DNA of 64,000 bases from positions 434,001 through 498,000 of the forward strand of contig JAKNDB010000064.1 in assembly GCA_024305405.1 (NCBI GenBank). The letters are read 5' to 3'. This document shows positions 53,440 to 64,000 of this stretch, piece by piece. Within the stretch, counting starts at the first letter, position 1, and each line of letters starts with the position of its first letter. This DNA is from Dirofilaria immitis (taxonomy: Eukaryota; Nematoda; Chromadorea; Rhabditida; Onchocercidae). The translations under genes and the position numbers were made by a program. The notes below the pieces were generated by a model that worked only from the letters and a program-made list of their open reading frames with translations, was not told where the DNA came from and searched no databases.

Positions 53440-56400
53440 TCATTTGTTTTCATCATAATTTCCATTTTTGTGACGGTTTTTGCAAAATAACCGAATCTTG
53501 CGAAGCCAAAATTGATTTATTTGGGACAAATATTTTTTGAATACATCATCTGGGCCCATATTTTTCACTGCCAACTGATATGCTGCTGCTATGGATTGCG
53601 AATTTAACTTTTTCGTAATGCCTTAAAATTAAGTAATGATCAATTTTGTATAGATCGTCAAATTTCATGAAATTTCGTCTGAATAATAGATCTAGTAAAA
53701 TCTTTTTACAGAAATGAACTAACCGAAAGGTCGTAGATGATAAATAAGATATTCCAAGACGTACATCAATGAAGGATTCACGTAATGAAATGATATTGCA
53801 TAATCGCTACAACATTCTGGACCCTATATAGAAAAATAACAACTTGCGAATTGTACGCCGAATATTGGACCAGACAAGATATAAAGTTCTGGATTATACA
53901 AAATCGATTTTGTTTCGAAAACATTAGAGTTGATCGAATGAAATTAGATTAAAAAATTGCGTTCTAGTATTCAGAATCTTTTAACACAATAAATCTATTA
54001 TCAGGTTTATGACGTATTATCGAAAAGATTATTTTTACCCAGAGATTCTATTTTTTTAATAAGAATTAAAATGTCTCAGTTTAAAATAAAATGTTCTTAG
54101 TTCACAAGGAATACTGAAATGCCACGATAATAACATTCACGATTGGGACCGATCAAAGGTCAATAATAAAGTGATTGAAACATGAAAAAGACAAACTTGT
54201 TCTATAGGATAATATGTATATTGCCAGAACCAGAATTTCTTATCTACATGTCCTGGCATCAAATGATGTGCTGGTACAAACGGCAGAAACCTAAAACATA
54301 ATTATATCGTCTTGTTATTATTTTAATAAAAAACTTGCTATAAGCCATCAAGGATAAGCTGTTGCAAAAGTACCGAGCTAGTACTCTCTTCATGGTAATT
54401 ACCAACCTGTGGTGGCCTTCAGCATCTCTTGAATCGCCTGCTTTTACGCCAACTTTCTCCAAACATTTTCCAATTTCAGCATCTTCTGCACCACCTTCGC
54501 CTTTCTTACATTTATTTGGATCCTTAATACCGTTCCAGAGTAATCATTTCAAAATAATAAGATCTTTGAAAAAATTGAAAAAATCTTGCATAATATCAAT
54601 AGAATATCTCTTTGATGAATAATTGAAAAATAATCAATATGCTAAATGATTTGTTGATCGAACATATATATTCTCTTTTTCAATCATACATCTTCTTGAA
54701 TAATATATTAACGACTTTATTTCCGACAAATTAATATCACTCATTCAAATATGTTAAAATTACCGGAAGCGCTTCGGTGATAAATTTTTAAGAGCTGCTT
54801 TGGAGAGCACATAACCAGCACCGCCACTCATGTAACCTTGCTTTGTGAAAGGTTTAAATTTACAGCCAAACCAAACTGGCTTATTTGGATCATGCGCTAA
54901 TAGCATGAATCTAAAATAAGAAAAATCATGTTGTACGAATGCATTTTTAGTATTATATTACTTTCATCTTACTTTTATTTCTCATTCGTATATTTTCAAA
55001 ACAAATTCATTCACCAATTGCATCCCATTTAGAGGTTTTTTTTTTTTATAAAATAAAAAGCAGCATTTCATCTTTCAATAATATCATATACAAAGGCAAA
55101 AATTCACAGCCATTAATTTTCAAAAGAGAATTAACGCTTCACAAAATTTATGAATATATTTGAGAAATTAAATTGTAAGAAATGAACAAACAAAAAAAAA
55201 AAAGAAACCTTAAATTTTCCACAATAACATAAGTATCATCATCCGCTTTCAGAAACCAGTCATAATCGTTAAGGTAAAAATCATGCAAATATTTAAATGC
55301 TGCTTTCGTTTTGGCTCATAAATGATCACGACCTTCCGATATGTTCAAATTTATTGACGGTAAGGAGGGATCTGCTTCGGAAGACATAAATATATACCTG
55401 TAATTAGAAGTTATATCATTTATACTTTTTTAATATTGGTAAATTTTGTAGCAATAAATATAGCTACACGGCAATAAATTATATGTGACAATATTCTGGA
55501 AAAAGAAAAAGTAAAATTTTCTTTCCACTATTATCACATATATAATTTCGCTATGCTAATTTTAATGAATTTTTTCTAAAATGCTGTAAATCAAAAACTG
55601 TGCAATAATTGTTGTTTCATTTTTAGATGAACAAAACAGTATTAATTAATTGCTAAACTATTATAAACATTTTTTCTTAATTCTTTTAATTTATCATCTC
55701 ATACTTTTTTAAGCTTTCTAGCTTCTATCCTTTTTCTAATCTAAATGCAACCATTTTTTTTTTTATACAACAAACTATGAAGATAAAACATTATGAATTT
55801 TTGTACTACTAGAATAAGTACATGATTAAAGTAATAGTTTTATTAAAAAAATTTTATAGCTATTGTGCACTACTTCCATCATATTTATAGTACGATTATC
55901 TATAAAGAAGCTAACTTTGAACAACGTCGACTCCATGTTGCTTTCACGTGTCTCGCTCTTTTTCATGATTCTGCTTTCCCGTCAATATCCAACAGAATAT
56001 TCGTACTTTTGATTCCAATAATTTAGCCACAGAATTATCATCTGTAAATGATGAAAATTTCAAAAAAATTACTTAAAAAAATTTTTTTAAATAATTTTCA
56101 ATTTCAAATGAAAAAGCTTTAAAAAGAAAAACTTTTAAATCCGAAAAGCAACTGATAAATTAAAAGATTGAACAAATAAATTATAATTTAATAAACGACA
56201 AAATACCATCATGTGGATTGGTTTTATTATTATGAAAATATATTGGAACAGTTGGTGCATTACTATCATCAATTTCCCATTCATTATGAGCATCAGAATG
56301 TTTGGAAATCTGCTCTGTATTTTGTTTAGTTGCTAATCGAGCGATTGGTGAAGTTATGATATAATCACCTGATAAAAGATGAAGAAAATGAAAGATAAGC

Positions 56401-56712
56401 TAAATTTTTAATATTATTCATTTGATTGTAATTATACAAAACTCTTAGTACCAAACAATTTAAAGTAATCCTTATATTTGTCATTTTCAATTCACAACTT
56501 TTTAACTCTTTTATTTCTTGTCAAATTATATACAATTTCAATATCAATAAAAGATTATATAAAATTTAGATGACTAAAATTATTATTTCTATTGTATTAA
56601 TAACAAATAATACAAAGCTTACCAGATATAAATAGAAATGACAAAAAAAGCCAATGATAATGCCAAATAAGACATAAAATCCAGATGATAATAATCGCAC
56701 ATTAATAAGCAT
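53440..56712 (-). CDS. C1GALT1: Core 1 beta-1,3-galactosyltransferase (T-synthase)
   Basis: Nine exons: 56712-56623, 56368-56207, 56041-55916, 55397-55209, 54910-54764, 54522-54407, 54290-54197, 53823-53724, 53621-53440; about 402 aa. The enzyme adds galactose to GalNAc-Ser/Thr to form core 1 O-glycans in the Golgi. It is type II: a membrane anchor ([17 protein letters not shown]) at residues 7-30, a stem, then the GT31 catalytic domain with [27 protein letters not shown] (DDD metal site), [78 protein letters not shown] and IYHLRPF. One base is missing in A/T runs at 56643-56649, 55959-55963 and 54782-54784. At 55318-55316 an in-frame TGA stands where the family has Trp (GRDxLW). The C-terminal exon is longer than in vertebrates and basic ([14 protein letters not shown]). 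Confidence 0.9.
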
Positions 56713-59700
56713 TTTTTTTACCAGTAATAATAACTAAAATTATTTATACATTAAAATCAATTAATCAATTAGCTAATCTTTACTATCAGCTCGAGAATTA
56801 GAACTAAAAATAGCAAAACAAAAAAAACACATTTCATGCATATCAATTCACTGACCAAATCAAAATATATCAATGAATACTAATAGATTATGAAGTTTTA
56901 CTCAAAATATATACATCAGTTAAAACCTGATGAACTGATAATTCTTTGCAAATCATTATTTATTGATTTTTGAAATAATAATAATAATAATCCATTGCAA
57001 ATAATTATTTTAATAACATCGAAAAATAAAAATAATTATCGGCAGTCATTGACCTGATTTTGTCAATACATTAGTTACGGAACAATCTTATTTATTATAA
57101 ATAGCGTTTGAGTAGATATATCAAATGCATGATATTTATCGTTGATATTTTATCATCTTATCTTTAGTTGCTAGTATTATCAGTATTATTAGTTACTTCA
57201 AATTTATCCTATCCCTTCTATGGTTATAAATTTTGACGACAATAAACTATAAATTATGATATCTTTGTAATATTAAGCCAATAAATTTAAAATATATGCA
57301 TAAATACATTGCATTTTTGCATAATTGATAATTTTAGGACAACAATAAATTTCTATTTTAGATCAAATCATCAATTGTCAATGGTTTTGTGAATAATTTA
57401 GTACAATATTTAATTTTTGAATGAGTACATAAAATATTTATTCTTCCTAGAATTTTGCTTCCATTCCAAATTCTTTCTTCTTATTTCTCATTCTCGAGAA
57501 ATATAGTATAATCTAAGCAAAAGACTTATACTATTAATTTATATCATGTTCTTACTTTATGGAATCACAATTTGATAATAGATTCTGACTTGGAAATGAA
57601 TAGATTTACTAAATTAAGTTGGCAGAATAAATATTTATAAATGATCGAAAAGATGAAATCGAAAAAGAGAAGACTATGGTTATATTGATAATGAAAATTT
57701 TTGGCTTTGATAATTGAAATAGCTTATCATATTGTAAAGGAAATTGATGAAGAGTAAAAAAAAAGAAATAGAAATACAAAATGCTAGTAATATATTTTTT
57801 GTACATATGTCGCCTGCATGTCATGCAGAAAATACCGCCTTATCAGTTATTCATCATTATCACTTAATTTCAATGACCAATTAGACAGTACAGATTTATA
57901 ATAGAGAATAAAGAGTTATAATTTCATTATTACTATTCTGTATCAAAAGTTCCAATTGAATGGTTTGACTATCGATTCCACTTGTCACAAAACAATTATC
58001 CAGACATTTCCAAATACCGGATGTCAATTATTAAAAAATAAATTTCTACACTTTAATTACTCAAAATTTCGGGGTCATTATGAATTATTGACCTTTGAGT
58101 GAAATAGATTACAGACAGAATGTATCATTCAATTAAAATCACACCATTATAACTTTCTCTTCATATTTTTTTACGAGGAAATTGATGTTTAATTTATGAA
58201 GTTTTATTTTTTTAAGCTTATCATAGATAAGTTGCATCATTATCATATTGTAAAATGATTAATTTTTATTTATTACAATCTATTAATAAGGACTATATGA
58301 ATGGTCCTAAATAATATATAATCATTTTTTTTCCCATGCAATAAAATAATACATGATGATTTGTGCATTATCTACAAAAATCCTTCCATTATTTCCTGAT
58401 CAATCAACCGATTAAGCGATCAGTGAAAATCATCGAATGAATCAAAATCTCACAAAAATTAAAAAGAAAAAAAAACGAAGTTAATCGATATGAAATTAAC
58501 ATTTTAATGAAGAAAACAAGAGAGAGAGAGAGCAATATTTCATTGAAGAAAATATAATTAGTAGTGAAAATAAGATAGCAAGTACTACTATGTCAATTGA
58601 TTTATTTTGATCACTAATTTCTAATTATCACAAACTTTTCTCGATGCCTGCTTGATTCTTATCTCTTCGTTCTTTTGCCTATAATATCATAATCTATATA
58701 GTTCTATAGAGCATAATCTATAGAACTAAAATTTTGCATAATTCAAAATGCGAGATCAAATTACGGTCTAAATGATCGATCAATTATTTTATTTCTTGAA
58801 AATTGACTCGTTGTTAATTAAAATTTTTTGAAACAATCCAATATCAGATAATTCAATAGAAAATGCAACATTAAGTTGTAATATAATTCATTCCACTAAC
58901 AAATGAGTATATGAGCCTAAAATAAACTATCATAAATATATGATCAATTTTCATGCGATAAATTGAATATTTCCTGAAATAAATTTGTTACAGAAATAAT
59001 AAACAGATTGTTTGTCAAGATTATGGAAATAATTATAATATAAATAATTATAATATAAATCTTTTATCAATTTCTAGTTTATTCAATCAATCAACTAATC
59101 ATTTGGAAGATAAAAACATTTTAAATTAGTTCTTACAATTCCTCACATTATATAATTAATTATTTCTATCTAAGAGTAAGTTTTATTTTTCTCATTTAAT
59201 TACTCGTATTTTCGAATAATCGTACATTAAATTATCACTATTCAAAATCATAAAAAAAAATTAATGGAATAGTAGGAAAATTCGACATCGATTATCGTAG
59301 AAAAAAAAAAAAAACTGAAATGTGATAAAAGTAAATAAGACAGACATAAAGGGAAAAGAGGCATTGACCGAATGGATTGAAAATTTTTGAAATTTCAAAA
59401 AGTGCAATAATCAAAATAAATTTAATGGATCAAAATAAATTTTTGAAATTTGAATAATACGAGATCAATCATTTGCTCTATTTGTGCTCATTGATAAAAT
59501 TCAATAAATTATAAATAGAAAGGGAAAGTTATTGCATATGATTATATTTATATGCATATAATTGATCGCTGATAAACATTCAATTTTATATAAACTTTCA
59601 TAGTACAATTACTCTTCTATTCTTTTCTTCTATCATGCTATTTATATGTGATAAAAATTTTGAACACATGATTTGTTAAAAATATTTATTCTATGGGTGA

Positions 59701-62202
59701 TGCTAAGCGTAAACATCAAATAATTTTCCACATGTTTTCTACTTTTTAGTTAAGTTTGCAAATCTCGAAATTAATGAAAGAAAAAACATGTGTTCACTTT
59801 TATAAAACAACAAAAATATCAAAAGATATATGATTAATGAGAAAGCATAAATATCATATTTCACTCTAATCTATTACAATTATTATAGTTGTATTTGTGT
59901 AGGAAATTGTTTCGAATATATAAAAGTATTGATAGCTTTTCGTAATCTCTAGCTTAATAATTAAGATATTCAAATTTTAGCATGAAAAAAAAATTTCGAA
60001 ATTAAATATACATAGCCGCCTTGGGAAATAATTATTTTCATTAGTTTTGATTGAAAAAAAAAGTTAGAGGAAAGAGTGAATCAAATTTTCAATTACATGT
60101 ATGAAACAAACATCGTCAATTTAATTTATAATAAAAAAAAAACAAAATAAATATATGTATATATATGGATAAACAAAGATAGAAATAGAATTGAAATGAC
60201 ACATATGGATAAGAAGTTTGTTTTTTCTCTCTTAGTTTTTCACCATTTCCTATAATTAAATTCTGATTGGAACGAATCATTTAAATAAATACCGCAAATA
60301 TAAACATTATTTTAGCAAAACGACTGACAAACCAATTTAATGATTATATTATTATTATCACTACTATTGCTATTATTATTATTACTATTATTATTATTAT
60401 TATTGTTATGGCGAAATAATTTACCAACAGATTTTTCAACAGCTATGAATACAATAATATGTTATAATTTTATGGCATAAAAAGCATCCATAAAAATACT
60501 GAAATAAATATACCATCCTAAAATAAGTAAGCATCATTATCCATCCCATATATTTCAATTTCCAGTAATAATAGTATTATGAAGAAATGATATAGGTTGA
60601 GATAATAAAAAATTTTCCATCTCACATTTTAATATTTTTATAATAACTGCCCTGAAGCTCATCAAATGATTAGATTTCATTTTTAGATCACATATATATT
60701 CGTTTGATTCTGATCTATCATTCGTGACAATGGATTATTTTTTTTTGTCAGATCTCTTGGCAAAAGAATGAAGAAGGAAGATAAGATTTAGAAAGCTGTT
60801 ATCCATTTTGAATTGAAAGAATTATTCAAATTAAAATAATCATTTTATTATGAAAAAATAAAACTTATTTATATAAGTCAAATAAGTTGTTTCGAATTTA
60901 TGATATATTTAATAATATGAATTTATTTGAAAATAATTCAAATAAATCCATATTAAGAAGAAGATGAAAGCGTATAAGTGATGAAATTAGATTATACATA
61001 AGTGAAATTAGATTATAAGATTATACATTGGAAATTATGCTACGTAAAAAAAAAGGATCAATCATAGTTTAGCCAAAGATAATCTATTATCAATCTTAAC
61101 CTAAACCAAAGATGATTTACTCATTTTAACAAAAATGCATGAAATAAACGAATGGAATAATTTTTCATCTTTTCTTTCAAGTATATATATACATATATAT
61201 TTAATATTATGCAAATTCATTTTTTAAAAATATATCACTTGACTGAAAATAAGCAAAAATATTGTTGGGATTTATATTGATCGTTTTTTTAATGATATCC
61301 GTTATTTCAATTTAAAATAATATTATCCTTGGCTAGGATAAGAATTCAAAAAAAAAATCTTTGTTGCAACTCAAAAGTCATGAAAATAAAATTTCAATAG
61401 GTAGCCACTAATAGATTCTTTAAATTAATCCGGTTTATAATAGACAGCAATATTACCAATGCAGAGAATATGAAAGAGGAATAGAAATTAATTGAGAATT
61501 TATCCGGATATCAGTTAATATCAATTGAAGAAATAGTGCAAAAGATTTTCTCAATTTTTCGAAATTTCTAAATGACAAATTATAAGAAGCATATAATCCA
61601 AAAATAAACTAGAACTTTTCAAGAGTAAATCTAACCAAGAATGATTTAATATTAATAATATTAAATTACATTCGCTATGATGATAAAGAAATTTTATTGA
61701 TTCTATTCAATATCTTTCACACTGTCTTATTTTAATACATTTATTTTTTTTTTTTTTAGGAAGGAAAAGTTTAATTACAAAATTGTTTTCAAATATAATT
61801 TATCATAGATTTTATATATGACAATAGATAATCGAAATTTTCTCTTTTGCTTTTTATCGATAAATGAAGAAAATGAAAATAAAGAAAAGAAAAAAACGGA
61901 TTAAATCAATGAAAAATCACATGATGAAATCATTGTCTCTTACAAAATATAATTATTCTAACGATAGAGGGATATATTGATAACATCATTCCTATGTATT
62001 ATCAATATTCGCCATGCAACATACTAAAATAGATAGTTCTCACAATAAAGCAATTCTTCAGTTGTAAAATTATTTTTGAAACAGTTGCTGATTTCGGCAC
62101 AGATTAAGAGTACAAAAAAAAGGCTTAATTATTGATGTAAATGAAATTTCAATTTATTATTAGAGAAAGTGTTTAAGTATAGCACAAAATAAATGGTACT
62201 AC

Positions 62203-62203
<1 letters not shown>

Positions 62204-62234
<31 letters not shown>

Positions 62235-62253
62235 AATGATGATGATGATGATG
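62204..62253. repeat. (ATG)n / (GAT)n microsatellite
   Basis: About 16 ATG units with one AAT interruption. Confidence 0.9.
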
Positions 62254-62946
62254 GTATTATGTGATAACGAAATAAAGTATTAAATTTTTAAAATACATAC
62301 ACAGCTATATGTATTGTATGATATTAATTGTTAAAAAAAATCTTATAAAAAAATCAATAAAAATAATTGCTCTAAATTGAATGGATTTAGTAGTTGATAA
62401 TTTTAAAATTTTTCACTTACTAAAATTGATATTTATTTGGTATACGATAATAATTTCAAATTGTTAAATGAATATTCTTATCGTTTTATAAATTGTTTAT
62501 TAGTGAAATTTTTTAATTATAGCAAAAATTAATTTGTCTTATTCATTTTAAAAATTATAATTTTTAATTTAATCCTTTCCCTTTTCTTATTTTTCTTTCG
62601 ATTTATGCAAAAGAAAAATAAATTATTTTTTTTTATTTGCATTTAACATACAAAAGAAAAAGAAAAAAAATGAATTCATTTTTATCATATGATATTTATT
62701 CATTCGTTAAATAATATAAAATTTTGTAAAGAATTAAAATAGAAATAAAGGGAAATGAAAATGTTGATATAATAATGATAATGATAATAATAATAATAGA
62801 AAATGAAGTATTATTGATTACTTTTCTCTCATTCATATCATATCATTCATTCTCGTATTTATATCATATTATAATAGCAATGAAATGATGATAAGACATT
62901 TATTTCATTTTTCTATTGATTTTATCGTTTATTAGAAAGAATGATA

Positions 62947-63005
62947 TTATCATCATCATCACATCATCATCATCATCATCATCACTCATTCATTCATTCA
63001 TTCAA
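62947..63005. repeat. (ATC)n followed by (ATTC)n microsatellite
   Basis: ATC units to about 62986, then four ATTC units. The poly-His reading over this block is a by-product of the repeat. Confidence 0.85.
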
Positions 63006-63443
63006 TTATGCTCATTTGATTTTTTACAATAATTTCTTTTCCAATTTCATCAATCAATTACTAATCGATTTATTTTTTGTATTGATAATGGAACTACTCA
63101 GATATTTATTGAAAAATTTTTTTATTGCTTATTTTATCAATTTTTATAGTATTGCTTTTTATATTTTCAATTTAATAAATTTATAATTTTGATTTTTCTT
63201 TTCTTTTCTTTTCGTTTTTTTTTGAAAGAATTTAAAGCGCAAAAATAAAAATTTTCATTATCTCAAAATAAATTTCAACTTATCTTAAATTTTTAAGAAT
63301 TATTACTCTTTGTGAAAGGAGAGAGAAAAAAAAGGAAAAAAGGAGAAGTGACTACTTTTAAATTATAAAATATCGAAATTATCCGCATGTCTGTTCTCTT
63401 TTTTTTTTTTTTTTTTCTTCCTTTCTTTCCTTCATCCTTCTGA

Positions 63444-63640
63444 CCCCAATTTCTGATTGGCTCACGTATCAGTGATAAATTATCGATAACTAGACATTAT
63501 TTTACACTCTCTCCCGAATCGACAATCAATTAATCTTTTCCCTTCTCAATCCCAACCACTCAATCCATATAAAAAGCCATCGGCAACAAATTCCATAATT
63601 TTCCCTTCTATTACTTTCGAAAATTTTACAAATTGTAATT
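63444..63640 (+). promoter_or_regulatory. Promoter-like block reading rightwards
   Basis: Unusually GC-rich for the window. It holds CCAAT-type motifs (CCCCAAT at 63444, GATTGG at 63455), CTCACGTA at 63461, and a TATA box TATAAAAAG at 63568-63576, followed by a pyrimidine-rich stretch. The first ATG downstream (63676) opens only a 16-codon frame, so a spliced gene to the right of the window would be needed. Confidence 0.4.
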
Positions 63641-64000
63641 ATTATCAGTCAAAAAAAAAAAAAAAACAACTAGGAATGATAGCGAAAATCAAATGTATCA
63701 TTGTGATTAGAAAATGGTCGATGTAATATAGATGAGAGAAACAGATAACAATACTGACATCTTAACAAACAAATATCAGATATCAGATAAAATTAAACAA
63801 CATGCAATAATTTAAAATAGAAGCCATTTATGTCATCTAATACAAAGCATGAGATGATACATCCAAAAGATATGATAAGAAGAGGAGCAAAGGTCGAATG
63901 TCGACGAATTTAAAAATATTTCTTTTAAATATCGACAAATTTTTAGTAATAAAAGATGAAAAAAAATTTTAGAGATTCCAATGAAATATAAAATGTTTGT

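Larger units (their letters stand above)
56713..63420. other. Long stretch without a recognised gene
   Basis: AT-rich DNA upstream of the galactosyltransferase, with (ATT)n-type runs near 60345-60410 and many poly-A/poly-T tracts. No exon could be supported. Confidence 0.5.

Noticed and set aside
19162..56712. Interpreting STARD3, DEX-1, SHPK and C1GALT1 copies as pseudogenes
   Set aside because: Splice sites, codons and domain motifs are intact; lesions are almost all single-base losses in homopolymers across all genes, which fits assembly error better.
62941..63186. 81-codon plus-strand frame starting with poly-His
   Set aside because: Starts in an ATC microsatellite, then low-complexity Phe/Leu/Ile sequence typical of AT-rich non-coding DNA.
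1..64000. tRNA, rRNA or spliced-leader RNA genes
   Set aside because: No convincing cloverleaf, box A/B pair or leader sequence was seen by eye; a covariance-model scan would be the decisive test.

Overview
The window looks like nuclear DNA from a nematode, most likely a filarial or other spirurid worm. It is very AT-rich (roughly three quarters A+T), and its genes are split into many small exons. The introns begin mostly with GTAAGT-like donors and end in TTTTAG or TTTCAG. One gene has the domain layout of the nematode protein DEX-1. The species assignment is an inference. I see no viral, plasmid, CRISPR or bacterial features.

Layout, left to right. 1-530 (-): two exons of an unidentified Gly/Pro-rich protein that runs off the left edge. 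3100-5049 (-): an unassigned protein with a PTB/PID domain, possibly with a small first exon near 6.6 kb. 6.6-19.1 kb: no convincing gene, with a weakly coding-like patch at 13.2-14.7 kb. 19162-24467 (+): a STARD3/MLN64-type sterol transfer protein (MENTAL membrane domain plus START domain) in 10 exons. 26085-40587 (-): a 25-exon NIDO/EGF/transmembrane protein resembling DEX-1. 40.85-41.87 kb: a 19-copy minisatellite just upstream of that gene's start codon. 42-46 kb: empty. 46139-50497 (-): sedoheptulokinase. 51.2-51.65 kb (-): exon-like sequence of an unidentified gene. 53440-56712 (-): core 1 beta-1,3-galactosyltransferase (T-synthase). 56.7-64 kb: no gene, but a promoter-like block pointing right at 63.4-63.6 kb.

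The five larger genes are unrelated in function: lipid transfer, extracellular matrix anchoring, pentose phosphate metabolism, mucin-type O-glycosylation, and PTB signalling or adaptor. I see no operon or gene cluster logic.

The most important cross-cutting observation is that nearly every well-conserved gene here carries one to four net one-base losses (one net two-base loss), almost all in short T or A runs. Each loss shifts the frame in the middle of a conserved exon, while the other frame continues the same domain. The galactosyltransferase also has one in-frame TGA at a conserved Trp. Because the same lesion type hits all genes while splice sites and codons stay intact, this most likely reflects uncorrected long-read assembly errors rather than five pseudogenes. 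Automated ORF calling will break these genes.
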